Positions 1-12,013 of a stretch of 64,000 nucleotides of DNA are shown piece after piece. The notes beneath the pieces were generated by a model, which ran no database searches, had not been told where the DNA came from, and saw only the letters and a list, made by a program, of their open reading frames with translations. The position numbers and the translations under genes were made by a program. Each line of letters begins with the position of its first letter. Position 1 is the first letter of the stretch. This DNA comes from Pomphorhynchus laevis (Eukaryota; Acanthocephala; Palaeacanthocephala; Echinorhynchida; Pomphorhynchidae), in contig WNNJ02000442.1 in NCBI GenBank assembly GCA_012934845.2, forward strand, positions 1-64,000, in the 5' to 3' direction.

Positions 1-73
1 AAATTTCCGTAAGGAAGCAGCGATTTGGGATCGATTTGGACAGATTCCATATATAAATAGCTAAGAATTAATA

Positions 74-102
74 GAAACCGACACAGTCTCTGTGTCGGTT
101 TC
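74..102. repeat. perfect 13-bp inverted repeat (hairpin)
   Basis: GAAACCGACACAG at 74-86 is the exact reverse complement of 90-102, with a 3-base loop. A run of T follows, but this is animal DNA and I do not read it as a terminator. No neighbouring gene depends on it; it may be a foldback repeat remnant. Confidence 0.8.
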
Positions 103-115
103 TTTTTATCCTTAG

Positions 116-116
<1 letters not shown>

Positions 117-206
<90 letters not shown>
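117..206. repeat. (TA)n microsatellite
   Basis: About 45 uninterrupted TA dinucleotides. Of no coding value. The true length may differ because such tracts are hard to sequence and assemble. Confidence 0.98.
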
Positions 207-213
<7 letters not shown>

Positions 214-950
214 ATATATATCAAGTGTGCTTATTTTCTGAGCAAATTCTCAGTATTAAACAAAAACAAAGTGAATGATTTCATGATCTTACGAGCTGTA
301 GACTATACTCCGGCAAGTATAGAAAGACGATGTAAAAATTATAAAACCCAAACCATTAAATAATATATTAACATTATAAGATTAAAATCAATTCTTCAAT
401 TAATATTTAAGCATTAGAAGCGTTTTTAAATAAATATATAGCAATTTATAGTTTCAATGACTTGATGAAATTAATTCCAGTTATCAGTATAACTATGAAT
501 TTAAAGTAAATATATTATAAAGTCTAGACAAGTTTCGACAAATTATGCATTCATTTGCAAAAACAAGTGCTCAACGGTGCATTCTAAACATCGCAGCCAA
601 TAATCATGACAATTTTAACAAAGTAGTAATCTTGATAATTAGAAATTCGACTCCAAACTACAAATATTTTTACAATCAAATTTATTTTAAGAAAATTAGA
701 AAAATGTTAAGACATTAAATTATTTAGTTGATTTTAAAATTTTAAGAGAGAATTTATTTATTTATTTATCTCTTTAAAATTTTAATAAATTATATGCACA
801 AGATTTAAACCATATATTTGTTAATTTTTGTGGTTGTATTAAAATCTGAAAAAGCGTCATACAGAATATAAGTATGCCGGCTTAATTTCACAAAAAATGA
901 CCAATAAGACTTAATTTTATCAATATTTTTGTAAAAGACGACGACGGGTT
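207..950. other. AT-rich spacer, no gene seen
   Basis: No convincing open frame, RNA gene or repeat core was recognised in this AT-rich stretch. Confidence 0.5.
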
Positions 951-1320
951 TTTAAATCACATATTTTTGTGTTGCCCAGCGGTAATGTTGGGTCTAGGAA
1001 TAGGGACCCAATCCCTATAACATGGTAGTTATTACTGATGCCCACTAATCTTAATTATAATACATGGTTTGCAAAAACAAGTGCCTCTAATTCTTATTCT
1101 GATACAACGTCTGTTATTTATTATTCAATTTATAAAAATGACTTTTATTTTAAATTTCAATTTTTTATTTTAACTTGATTTAAATTATAAAAAATCTTAA
1201 AACAATTATTTACTTTATTATTTAATAATTAAAATTTGATTTAGTATTATTATGCTTTGTTTATTTTATAATTATATTAAATATTTAGACTCGATTAGCT
1301 GATTTAATTATATACTAATC
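950..1320 (-). repeat. Penelope-associated terminal repeat 'R', reverse copy (diverged)
   Basis: Diverged member of the R family that recurs across the window. It has the degraded CTGCTATG-type stem region near 975-1050. This is followed by the shared AT-rich tail that runs through the ACTTTTATTTTAAATTTC segment to a TAGACTCGATTAGCTGATTT end, matching 23640-23985 and 39930-40295. Read on + it is in the reverse orientation. It abuts an oppositely oriented copy at 1330. Confidence 0.7.
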
Positions 1321-1329
1321 AGTTCATAA

Positions 1330-1575
1330 ATCAGATTACTTAACTGAGAGTAACTTAATAAATTACTTAACTAATTTATTTATTAATAAATAAATTAAAA
1401 AGGAAGTATCTTGATCTTTAAAAAGGAATTTTCATAATTCAATATTTTTATAATATACTAATATATTATGTATGTATTAAAATTTAGATTATATGTAATC
1501 AAGAGGAACTGATTTGCCATCAGGCTTCGGCCCCTATTCCTCGAAGGGACATAGAAGCGGACTAAATATGTGCTA
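1330..1575 (+). repeat. terminal repeat 'R', forward copy (diverged)
   Basis: Contains the conserved core around 1503-1550 (GAGGAACTG, then TTCGGCCCCTATTCCTC) shared with the copies at 5270 and 19200. The outer 8-bp stem is degraded here while the inner GAGGAA/TTCCTC pairing is kept. It lies back to back with the reverse copy at 950-1320, upstream of the nuclear receptor gene. Confidence 0.7.
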
Positions 1576-2071
1576 ATGATGCATTTTCTCTTGTAATGTT
1601 ATTATTAGAGAAATATCTTATTCTAAGATAATTTGTTTTTATCCATAAAATATTCCGCTTGACAGTTTAAAATTGCTTTCAAATATATTTTGATAATTTA
1701 TAAATTAGAAAAATATTGTGTTTGATGTTTTATAGTATAATAAAAAAATTACAACAATTAATAATACCGTACCAGCACATAGTTTTAGTATTTCTGAGTG
1801 TTCGTATTACCTGGAAAACAAGTAATATGAAAAAATAATTTTTACAATAAAATGTAAAAGTTCATAAGCATAAAGAACAAAATTAAGTTTTAAAACATTC
1901 TTGCCCTTAAGAATCCGGATTATATAAAAATCTTACGATTAAAATATTTACATTTTTTGCATTTATACATAGTACAAAATACGTAGTCACTAAGTTAACT
2001 GATCTGTTGGAAAAATTGACTAATAAACGAAAAAGTGAAGTTTACTTTTTTAAACATTTGTAGGCATTATA

Positions 2072-3335
2072 ATGATAGTAGTGTTGCTTAAATTATCTAA
2101 TTATGTTTATAGGACGGGTGATCTTCAAGATGATGATCTGACTAGAGTTGTTTGTACGCCAAGTCAATTTACAGATTTTATGCATTCACCTGAGGGTGTA
2201 TTTAATAGCATGAACCAAAGTGCACTTTCATTCAGTAGTAGTAACAGCCTCAGTAGCGGTAGAAGTACTTATCCATATCAAAGAATAGACAGTCAAAAAA
2301 AGGGGCCTCTTGAGGACATTTTTACGCTTCTTGAAGGTCACAACAACAGGGATAATGAAACGCAAGGTTCAGACAAATCTTGCTTAGCATTTAATCAAAT
2401 TCAGGAGGACGCTTATGAAAACGATAACCGCAACAAGTTATTATATTCAACCATCTATGATTGCAATGATGCTGCAATGATGTCGATAAATCACATTGAT
2501 GAAGCCGATACGGACTATGAAGACTTTGTGGATGAGGCTATACAAAGAACTATCAATTCATCGAGATATATAAACTCACCTTCGATCGTAGATACATACA
2601 GTATTTCTAGTGACAATGTATTGTCCCCTACTAATTTATCCGTTCTATCTGAGTCGTCTCAGCCGTCCTCGTCTATTAATGGCGATGTGCTTTCTCGACG
2701 AAAAAATTCTGCCAAGTGTAGTAGTAGCGGTTGTTGGAAACGCAAAACAAAGGCTACAGACGACAATCATCAATTGCTTCTTCACTATCATAATTCAGTA
2801 CCGAATATAGGTGAATGTAGCAGTCGCAAGAATGCCACACTTTATAACGATTTCAGAATAGAATCAGTTGAAGTTGCAAAGGAAAATCTAATTTCGTTAC
2901 ATCATTCTTCAAAGTACGATATTCACTCAATTTTTAATTCTTCGAAAGATCGATTCGATGTCTGCAGTGATAGCAGCAGCAAATTCAATTACAACTGCCA
3001 TCGATCTCCATCGTCGCTAGGATATCAACAACAGAAGGACAAAACCGTCATCAATGTTATTCCGTCGTGCATTAATAACAGATTAAACGAAAAGGCAACT
3101 GACAAAAATAATCGAGTGCATTTAGCTTGTGCAGTATGTGGAGATAAGAGTAGTGGTAAACATTACGGTCAACATACGTGTGAAGGTTGCAAATCGTTTT
3201 TCAAACGTAGCGTTCGGAGAAATATGAACTATATATGCCGTGGAAACGAAAAATGTACTGTTGACCAATATCACCGAAATCAATGTCAGTTTTGCAGATT
3301 TCAGAAGTGCATTAATGTTGGAATGAGGAGAGATT
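2072..3335 (+). CDS. NR2F: COUP-TF/seven-up nuclear receptor, first recognised coding exon (N-terminal region and DNA-binding domain)
   Basis: Encodes 421 codons plus one base. Residues 1-352 are a Ser/Asn-rich low-complexity A/B region. From residue 353 comes a complete two-zinc-finger nuclear receptor DNA-binding domain: CAVCGDK at its start, P-box CEGCKS, then [16 protein letters not shown] and GMRRD. P-box and finger sequence match the COUP-TF (NR2F) group, transcription factors that bind direct repeats of AGGTCA and act in neural patterning in other animals. The exon ends at the GTAAGT donor at 3336 in phase 1 and joins in frame to 10891, giving GMRRD-SVQNGRVP, the COUP hinge (family: GMRREAVQRGRVP). 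The start is the first ATG of the open frame. Acceptor-like TAGs at 2061-2063 and just downstream mean that a 5' exon, or a later start, is possible. Confidence 0.93.
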
Positions 3336-4984
3336 GTAAGTACTGAATTTTTACGATTTAAAAAAAATAATTTCAAATATTTTAATGTAAATTAGAACAA
3401 ATTTATGGTTGATTAATACCTTAGACCACCACCTACGCTACTGAATATAGTGTATCTAATAGAGAAAACGAGAGCACGTCTTGCGATTTAATTACATTTA
3501 GTACAGAAATTTCAAATTTAATTAATTCTAAACATTTTTACGAGCACAAATTCATGTGATAGGAAAATAGTATTGTCTTGACGAAGGTAAGTCGATTTAC
3601 CCGTATATTTTAAATTTATGAAAAGTTTGTCTACACTTAATCGTTAAGTAGAACCGCTGAATCCGTTAATATAATACATTCCTAGGTTTAAATAATAATT
3701 TTTATTATTAATTTGAGCTGAAAATTGCTGGATAAATAAAAGTATATATTTCAATAATAACTTTTAAATTAAGAATTGTCTAATTATCTGCATCTAGTCT
3801 GAACATACAATTAAACTCGTAAATGATTTTGGTTCTCTTAAACGTATTAAACAGTTTTTGTTATCTGCTACAGAGTAATATTAAAGACGCCGAATGTTTA
3901 TGCTGCAAATTAGCGAAATTAACTAAATCAATTATTACATTTTAAAAGCAGAAATTAATTAATTTTAAGGATAATTAGAATAAATGTAATAACAACTTTT
4001 TACGAAGAAGAATACATCATATAACATGACAATACATAAATGATTTTATTAACATTGATGTTCCGCAAAAAATCTATGTACATAATTAATTACACTTTTA
4101 TACTAAATTTAATTTAAAAGTAAAATACATTTATCGTATCGACAATACATTGTATTTTGGTGCCAACGTAATAAATATGACATAACTAAATTTAATAGAA
4201 TGTAATGTGATAAACAGGTACTTAGCTATGCTAAGGTGTAAGATTATCGAGTTCTAACCTAATTTCCATTTAATAGAACTCATTTTAATAAATTCACATC
4301 ATTTACAAATTATATCGTATAGTTTGAAAATATTTCTGTTTAATATTTCAGTATTTTTAGAAATGAATTTTAATATTTTTATTAATCGCTTTTTATGTAC
4401 GAGTGTACCTGACCATATATTGGATTATCTATATTAAATATAAATATCTTTTGTGATAAGAAAATTATTTTTAAATACTTTTATAAAACTAAATTGTATC
4501 GTTTGGTTATCCTCGTACTTTGGGTGTTACATGTACTAACTTTATGATATAAAATTCTTTATTTAAAAGTAATTATTAAGATGTTTTTTAAATTTAAGCT
4601 TCAATTATCAGCTTAAATTAATAATAAATATATAAACAGTCATTGTTTAAACCGCGAAACCTAGTCTATTGAGAAATTCAATTCAACACTCAATGCCTAA
4701 GGTAGAATAGCGTCCCACTCCCACATCCGCTACTGCAATTGAGCAATGATAGCTACTGCCCCGAGAATGGCCGATTTGGCGATTGTGCGATAATCTTATT
4801 CTGACCATAGACAATCAATTCAGTATAAGCGTTTTGCTACTACACTGGGGTAATTATATAAGTTGATGTGTTATTTATTTTTATTTACCCATATCAGCCT
4901 TATATTTCAAGTAATTTTGAATATTTAATGGAAATGTTTCAAGATTTAATTTAGTTCAAAAGCCATAATTACAAATAAAGTAAT
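3336..4984 (+). other. COUP-TF intron 1, first part; no gene seen
   Basis: Intron sequence after the GTAAGT donor. AT-rich. No repeat core or open frame worth reporting was seen. Confidence 0.6.
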
Positions 4985-5335
4985 ATTGTAGTAATAAATC
5001 AAATCAGCTAACTGAGTCCACGTATTAAATATTAATATAAAATAATAAATAAATAAAAATAAATAAATAAATAGAATTAATAATAATGCTAAATCAATAA
5101 GTCAAAATTTTAATAATTAGATAATAAATAATTATAAATAATTGTAATAAGATTTAATATAACTAAATCAAGTTAAAATAAAAAATGAAATTTAAAATAA
5201 AAGTCAATTTGTATGAATTGACTGAAAAATAGCAGATGTTGTATTAGAATTAGAATTATATGTTATCAGGAGGAACTGCTGTGCTATTAGGTTTCGGCCC
5301 CTATTCCTCTAACCAACATAGCAGTGATAATTAAA
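4985..5335 (+). repeat. terminal repeat 'R', forward copy
   Basis: Starts with the family end ATCAAATCAGCTAACTGAGT and runs through the AT-rich tail to the core at 5265-5330 (GGAGGAACTGCTGTG, TTTCGGCCCC, CATAGCAG). Outer stem CTGCTATG/CACAGCAG has one mismatch and inner stem GAGGAA/TTCCTC is perfect on the minus strand. Lies in COUP-TF intron 1. Confidence 0.85.
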
Positions 5336-5758
5336 TCACGTCAAATTAAATCAAGATACTATATTGTAATAAAAAACCTAAAATATAATAAAAAAAACTT
5401 AAATTATGTTTTAGTGAATATCATTTATATATATTGAGGTTAATCACACTTTAGCAGGATTAAACCTGCTCATTTTACAATCAAACTATCATCCGGAAAT
5501 AATTTTAATCTTTGCATAAATATTGAGCCTATATATTTTATCCGCATGTTTGATGAATACTAAAAATATGAGGAATGCATAAAATATTTGATCATCTGCG
5601 TCTAATTTGAACATAAATACTTTTGTTACTAAATGCCGGTGTTAGTCTATTAAAGAATGACCCGCTTTGAACGTGTTGAATAGTATCACATTTAAATATA
5701 AATGTAATGTGTTTATGTGTGAAAACATTCGATTCCGTTAAAATTCTTCTCTAGAGGA

Positions 5759-5931
5759 CGTCCCCCAGAGCAAAGGCTAAGGTTTCTCAAGCTCTTCGTC
5801 TCTCGATTACCCAGCATAGTCCGCGTCGATTGGACTCTTCGGGGGGGGTGAAAGACCCCGGGTGGTTCAGTCGAAGGGCGGCGTGTTGGATTGGCTGTGG
5901 GGCTCAGATCCCACTGGACCTGAGGCCATGA
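5759..5931 (+). pseudogene. LINE ORF2 C-terminal fragment
   Basis: A GC-richer island in AT-rich intron. One frame reads RPPEQRLRFLKLF and, after a frame change, GWFSRRAACW before a stop. The first part matches the end of the large - strand LINE at 57.2 kb (RPPEQRYLFLKRL). Both parts match the - strand fragment at 21.9-22.4 kb (PTEQRLRFIKHL and PKWFSQKAARW). It is therefore a short 3'-end, 5'-truncated copy of the same LINE clade, with at least one frame break. Confidence 0.7.
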
Positions 5932-6563
5932 AGATGATGGAAGAAGTAGACAAGTTTTTCCGGAAGACGATGATTTCTGATTTCTGACGTTTCTTTTTTC
6001 CTATTTTTGTTTTAATTCTATTTAACCTATGTATTATTTTTGTTAAGAAATCATTATTATTAAAATTCTTACACTTACTCGTCGAGACATTATTGCTGAT
6101 TTGCATCGTGATCGCTGAGGTATAATCGTATTTATATTCTTAAACGAGTTTCCTACGATCACTACTTGTGGATACCACTATTATCATTCGTCGTATTCAA
6201 TTTCTAGGATGTTCACTTTTACACAAATAGTAAATGTGTATCAAAAAACAGTAGTGGTAAATATGTCTACGTCTCGAATTAAAAGTTATATTTTGTATGA
6301 CTACACTTCATCATACATATGTCTAGACTATTTGAAAACATATCACCTTTTGCATTTTTCAAATTCAAATATTTATCATTTCTTTACTGACGACATAAAT
6401 TTGACTAAACCGATCATCTAAAATTAGATGAAAGAATGACATCAATGCTATCTTATAATTAAATTTGCTTTAGACTATATAATTATATATAGTTATTACT
6501 AATAAGTAAACGGGTAATTGGACATGACTGGGTGTCGGAAACCTTCACAGTTCATTAGCAATC

Positions 6564-6608
6564 AAATCCCTAGACCAGTTTCTGCTTATTGAGCTTCATA
6601 AGCGGGGT
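6564..6608 (-). ncRNA. hammerhead ribozyme, degraded core (family delta, left arm)
   Basis: On the minus strand: box 1 reads CTTATGA (one change from CTGATGA), hairpin GCT-CAATA-AGC, GAAA at 6582-6579, short stem CTGG, cleavage dinucleotide TC, then TAGGGATT. Stem I would pair TAGGG with CCC upstream of the box but is partly lost. Probably inactive. Confidence 0.55.
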
Positions 6609-6982
6609 TCATATTTAAAGAGTGTTCAGGGATCCTCCACCACAGTTAAGAAGAGTTCATCACAAGGATGATTACAAGAAACCTTTAAGTCCACAGGCGA
6701 TCACAAAAGTGATTCGGAATTATACTATATAAATATTATTGCAGCCTTCCCCGGATCGCAGAGCGATACGGCATTATAGTTGTTACTAATAAGTGAAAGG
6801 GGGAATTGGACATAACTGGGTAATGAAAACCATCAGTCATATTAAATCTTCACAGTCATAATGTAATGCCGAATCTTTTTTGTGACCGCCTATGGACTTG
6901 AAAGTTGTCTTGTAATAATCATCCTTGTGATGAACTCTTCTAAACTGTGGTGGAGGATCCCTGAATATTCTTAAAATTTGGA

Positions 6983-7025
6983 ACCTACTGATGAAGCTCA
7001 ATAATCAGAAACCGGTCTAAGGATT
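6983..7025 (+). ncRNA. hammerhead ribozyme motif (family delta, right arm)
   Basis: CTGATGA at 6988-6994, then a weak stem II, GAAA at 7008-7011, stem III CCGG at 7012-7015, cleavage site TC at 7016-7017, and stem I CCTA (6984-6987) pairing with TA-A-GG (7018-7022, one bulge). All three conserved boxes are intact. Stem II is degraded relative to the left arm, so activity is uncertain. Confidence 0.6.
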
Positions 7026-7272
7026 TGATTGTTGATGGACTGTGATGGTATTCAATATCCATTTATGTCAAATTCCCTCGTTTACTTATTAGTAATAACA
7101 ATAATGCAGTATCTCTGCGATCCGGGGCAGGCTGCAATTATATATATTGTTATTGCGAAAAATCGCTTGAAACTGTGGTCCAGGAGCCAAAGCTGGCTAC
7201 GATTGATTGTTAATCCATATTTACTGCTAAATAACTGAACTTCGATCATCAGCTCCATCAGTCTAATGTATC

Positions 7273-7317
7273 ACTCCGAGACGTGCCTAACCACCCAGCA
7301 GTCATTGTCAGTCGGAT
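7273..7317 (-). ncRNA. hammerhead-like motif, degraded (family beta, left arm)
   Basis: Minus strand: stem I TCCGA pairs with TCGGA on either side of CTGACAA (7311-7305, one change from CTGANGA) and ACGTC. The GAAA box reads GCAC. Recognisable mainly from its stem I and its better-preserved partner at 7802. Confidence 0.35.
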
Positions 7318-7801
7318 GAAGTGGTTAGAGTGCGTTTTGACTGCTTTTGTGATTACTATATAGACCAGCAATTCCTCACTATGCTAGACAAAGTTCAGAT
7401 GCAGAAAGCGTTTTTACTGGCTTGTTGCGTGTGTGGACCTTCTAGTTATTCTTTATACAAGGCACAGATGCGTATATGTTGATTACGAGGGTGCTGAATT
7501 TCTTACAGGATTCCAAAAGGAATGCATTATTTTACATATTGTTATCGCGAAAAATAGCTTGAAACTGAGATCCCAAAGCTGGCTACGATTGATTGTTAAT
7601 TCATATCTTGTGAGAAATTCAGTGCCCTCGTAATCAACATATACGCATCTGTGCCTTATAAAAAGAATAACTAGAAGGCTCCCACACGCGACAAGCTTGT
7701 AAAAACGCTTTCTGCGTATTAACTTGGTCTAGCATATTAAGTAATTGCTGGTGTCTTAATAGTAATCACAAAAGCAGTCGAAACGCACCCTAACCACTTT
7801 A

Positions 7802-7845
7802 TCCGACTGACGATGACTGCTGGGTGGTTAGGAACGTCTCGATGT
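7802..7845 (+). ncRNA. hammerhead-like motif, degraded (family beta, right arm)
   Basis: CTGACGA at 7807-7813 fits the box consensus CTGANGA. TGAC/GTTA can form stem II and ACGTC gives a GTC cleavage triplet, followed by TCGATG that pairs with CGA before the box. The GAAA box reads GAAC, so probably inactive. Confidence 0.4.
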
Positions 7846-8069
7846 GATACATTAGACTGATTGAGCTGATAATCGAAGTCCAGTTATATATAATATATGT
7901 GATTAGTATTGATATAGCAATAAAGCGAAATGTCTAGTTTGTTCTTTACTTTACCAATTTACTAATCACATATATTGTAAATTTGTATTCAAATAATGGA
8001 TCCTAGTCATCAATTTAACGAGAATTTAATTATATGTAGTAGTAGAGCCTGATTTATATATAATATAAT

Positions 8070-8272
8070 TTGTAGTTACAATAGCCCTGGGACACCAAGT
8101 GGTGTACTCGTAAATAAATCACTATGTTTTCTTCAAAAGGAGGCATAAACACCTAGCAGTATCCTATATATCCTCATCAGACCAAGAAATAGAACCGAAT
8201 TATTCTCGCAATATTCAAAGTCGCTACGTATGCCCAGTCATCCTATGTGTGACGACAAACTTCCATAACGGT
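8070..8272 (-). repeat. retrozyme alpha fragment
   Basis: Clearly the same sequence as 51411-51570 and, reversed, 49515-49700: shares AAATAAATCACTATGTTTTC, GAACCGAATTATTCTCGCAA and CCAGTCATCCTATGTGTGAC. It stops at ACGGTAGAC, essentially at the HHR cleavage position of the full copies, so the ribozyme core itself is missing. A copy that ends at the cleavage site is what a linear or circular RNA intermediate would leave. Confidence 0.85.
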
Positions 8273-10890
8273 AGACACAACTACCTCTCGTTTCCTTTTT
8301 TCCCATTAGACTCATATATGTATTTAGCGTTAGAAAAATTAAATTACCGAGTGAAAAAGTTTTCACTAAGTTATTTAATTTGCCAATTGCTATATATATT
8401 GACTGAAAAACATCATACTGATAAAAATATAAAATAATTTGACTGGATTAAGATCCTTGTGAGAATCTTAACGTTGTCGAAGTAAACAATTTGTCTCGGG
8501 TCTTTTGTTGGTTACTGTTTTGATAGTTTATTGGTAAAAGCATGTAATCAGATAACGTTTGCAGATTTTATTATCAAACACCAATTTCAATATATAGGAT
8601 AAAACTATTTTTTGCGATCCCAAATTCTCATTTATTTCAGTGAACCTTTTACAACCTCATAAGCCTTATAAAATTTAAATAATTATCGTTTCAAACAGAT
8701 TGATTAGTTTATAAAAACTTTTCAATAGTTTAATAAATATAGTTATTTATTGACTAGGCTGTAAAAAACGTGACAGTTTTAAATATTATCAAATCAAACT
8801 CAATAATGGACAAATAACAGGCTTCAATTATCCTATATGTTATAGTTCATAGTACTAATATTAGACATAGTACTAATATTATACTAATATTATATTATTG
8901 GTACTTATATCAAATTACTAATACTATACATGTAGTACATAGTACATGTATGTTTATCATATGAACATGTCTTCTACAATAGAGTTGCAATATGCGCTTA
9001 ATATTCTAATTACGCTAAACTATTAGTTCTAGTTGTGGTCGTTTTGTTCTCAGAAAGTCCACTGAAACTTCTCGCTGATCGATGAACATGAATTACATTT
9101 CCTTATAGGGTCTTCAAAACATCTAAAGGTTTTAATAAACTTTTTTTTGCTGCTAATATTTATAAAGGCTATTATCATATAAATCCGGATTTATATTTCG
9201 ATTAAGAATTCATGTAATATTTAATCACTCAATCTTCTGTTTATCAACGCCTATTAGTTTAGCCTTGTTTCTTCATTTGCTAATAGCTGAACATTAGTAT
9301 ATTAAATGTCACAGAATCGCATCTTCATACCGATGCGAATCAAATAATCTTATGGATAAAAAATAGTTCGTCATTTGATTCTTACAGTTTGATAACGGAA
9401 TAGTCATTTTTGGATATATCCATATTTATAGAAGGCTTATGAATGATACAATATGTCTTATAGAATCTAACGGAAAAGAAACATTGAAAATCACAACACT
9501 ATGTAAAGATGCATACAAACATATGTGATAGTATAGAAAAATACTAGTGATGCCTTTGATCTCAATCTGTTGACAGCATTATGTTCGCGATCTGAAAATT
9601 CAATACTTAACTTCAGTTATAAGATCTGATTTTAAATAACTTCTATTGGCAATAAAAACACTTAGGCCATTATGGCCATAATTATGGCTACTATGGTTTA
9701 TCCTTTTTATGAGCATTTTTTGTATATATTGACGCTTACATTTCGCAAACAAATTTCATAGTAAAGATCAATCGACAATGTATCGCAATTACAAGACACT
9801 TATGCGTTTTATATAGCTCTATATCACATTTATCACCTTTCAGGAAGCAAATTCTAATTTCCGATAATCTTGAGGAGACTTCTTTGAATATGACGCGTCT
9901 TGCATAGTGCTACTTGTCGTGTCATATTAACGTTTTCACTTGTGGCTATTATGCGATTATTCTAGTATTCGTTTTAGCAGGTCATTTTGAGTAAACCCCT
10001 CGATACCTTCAATGGTTTGTCCTTCATGCATCATCGTAATATTGCCATTGTATGCATTGTAGTGTTTAATCATATATACCCAAATGTATCATATGCCTGC
10101 CTACGATAGTATCTTCCTACGTACAGTATTGAATACATTCTTAACACCTAAAATGTCATCTGCTAGTCCTGTAAAACTCGAGTTTTCAAAACGATCAAAA
10201 TTATTCTTTGTTCATTAATTAAAGCGACTTCGACATCATTGTTCGTTTTGTTCTTTCGTGGTTTTAATCAGTGCTAGTCATAAAAATTAGTCTACACCAA
10301 TGCTCATAAAGCGATTAGAGGAGACAATGACAGGAAAACAGCATATCACCTATACCGAAGCCGTACCTCAATTATGAACAATTATCAGTATCCTCTAAGC
10401 TCGAGTAATTTTAGCAAGCTTTCATGTTACCATATCAAAGATTTATTTGATTAAATAAATAAGAATACAGACAAATAATTGTGATAATAATAATCGGTCC
10501 ATTTACGAGAACACTGACACTGAAAATTAAAAATATATGTTCAAACATATTTAAAAAATAATTAGAAATAAAAAATAAAAATTAAAAATAAATTAAAGCT
10601 TTATTGCTAATTTATAAATAATTTTAAAATTTTTCATTTTTTAATAATTTATAATCATAAAAGACGTTTTAAATTATGTATGTATAAAACTTTAATTTTT
10701 TAAAGGTTTTATAATTTGATTGTTAATTATAATTTTAATATTAACTTTAGATTCTAATGATAATTAAAATTGTTAGCATAATGTCAGAAAGAATAGTCAC
10801 ATATCATATTTAATTTTGTTCATATTGATAAATATATAGATTTAAATAACAAATATTTTTGAATTAAAGTATTTGTTATTTGTTGCTTAG
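8273..10890 (+). other. COUP-TF intron 1, last part; no gene seen
   Basis: AT-rich intron ending in a TTGTTGCTTAG acceptor. Contains short near-repeats of GTACTAATATTA around 8850-8950. No coding or RNA feature was recognised. Confidence 0.6.
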
Positions 10891-11931
10891 CGGTACAAAA
10901 TGGCCGCGTACCTCAACAACAAGCAAGATCATCTTGGCAGCCTAATAAGTTTCTACCACATCTCGCCACGTCCTCGAATTCTACGGCTACATCGTCGTCA
11001 ACATGCCGAAAAACCTCAAGTCAACTATCAGATATAAGTACCTCTGTTAAAAGTTCCAATGATAAGAATGCCCAACTGCGCACATTCTTAACCATGAACT
11101 CTTCTGTACAATCGGGTTCAAATATATCGCTGGATAAAGATATTATAATGTCACAAATGAACACCAGTACTCCAGACGACTTAGTTAGTGTCGATCACAA
11201 TCTATCATTTGATGTAACAGACGGTAATATTAGTAATAATATTATAACTGCTGCTGTCAGGGATCACAGAAGAAAAATGTACAAAAATATTTTCAAACAC
11301 ACGGAAGACGATCGACAACAGCGATGTCAGCAGCATCGACAACAATACAATGTCATCGATAGTAATCACGATTATTATCAAATCGATACGACATACAGTA
11401 ATTTTGATTCAGAGATAATAAGTCACAAAATCTGCAATGTTGATGATCACGTTGTCGTTGATGATAGTAATAATAGCCACCACGATCTACAGATAGATAA
11501 ACTGAAAATTTACATTGACAAATCAGAATTTGTCATAGAAAATATAAGCGAATTGCAATGCTCCACAAATCATGACACGGGCTTAGGAACAGCATGCCAC
11601 AATGCCGTACGAATTCTGTATCGCACAATTGAATGGGTAAAGTCGATATTTCGGTTGCTATCAGTCAAGCTATCAGATCAACTAATGTTGCTTCACGCTT
11701 GTTGGCCAGAACTGTTTGTACTAACTATGTCACAGTACAATTCATGTACGTTGAATCCCTTGAATAAACGCATTATATCGGAACTATCAACAAGGGCAAA
11801 TATAAAGTTCAACACAAATGAAATTCTGCATGGATTCCAACTTTTGCACGATCAAATTTCTGCATTAGGAAAATTTAGACTAGACAATTTTGAATATGGA
11901 TGCCTGAAAATTGTGATTATATTTTCGTCCA
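10891..11931 (+). CDS. NR2F: COUP-TF nuclear receptor, hinge and first part of ligand-binding domain
   Basis: Begins after TTGCTTAG at 10890 and reads in frame from exon 1: SVQNGRVPQQQARSS (hinge), then a Ser/Asp/His-rich insertion, then ligand-binding helices. WVKSIF, SDQLMLLHACWPELFVL and DQISALGKFRLDNFEYGCLK match the COUP-TF family motifs ITDQVALLRLTWSELFVL and DQVEKLKALHVDSAEYSCLK. Ends at TCCA|GTAAGT (donor at 11932) in phase 1, after IIFSS, at the position where family members read LFTSD. The open frame runs through the acceptor without any stop. The ligand-binding domain is much diverged and its first helices are interrupted by a low-complexity stretch. Confidence 0.93.
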
Positions 11932-12013
11932 GTAAGTATTTTCAATACTTAATACCGCTTAAAAATTTATGATCATAACAAATCATAATCGATGTATTTA
12001 TTACATATACTAC

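Larger units (their letters stand above)
6485..7145. repeat. large inverted repeat of an HHR-bearing element (family delta)
   Basis: Two arms of about 290 bp (about 6485-6780 and 6840-7145) are near reverse complements, sharing for example GGATCCTCCACCACAGTT and its complement, and the ends TTACTAATAAGT. Each arm carries a hammerhead-like motif. The structure looks like two copies of a small retroelement inserted head to head, or a foldback copy. It lies in COUP-TF intron 1. Open frames crossing it have no recognisable product. Confidence 0.75.
7245..7880. repeat. inverted repeat (family beta)
   Basis: Arms of about 270 bp at 7245-7515 and 7605-7880 are near reverse complements, for example CAACATATACGCATCTGTGC in the right arm and its complement in the left. 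A related fragment recurs at 50530-50660 (AAAACGCTTT..., ATCACAAAAGCAGT). Each arm holds a worn hammerhead-like motif. The short open frames inside have no recognisable product and overlap the palindrome. Confidence 0.75.

Noticed and set aside
3122-3376. 84-codon minus-strand frame
   Set aside because: Antisense shadow of the nuclear receptor zinc-finger exon.
7029-7633. Short + strand frames with shared IVIAKN...SQSWLRLIVN
   Set aside because: They lie inside or next to the delta and beta inverted repeats. The shared words come from repeat homology and no domain is seen.
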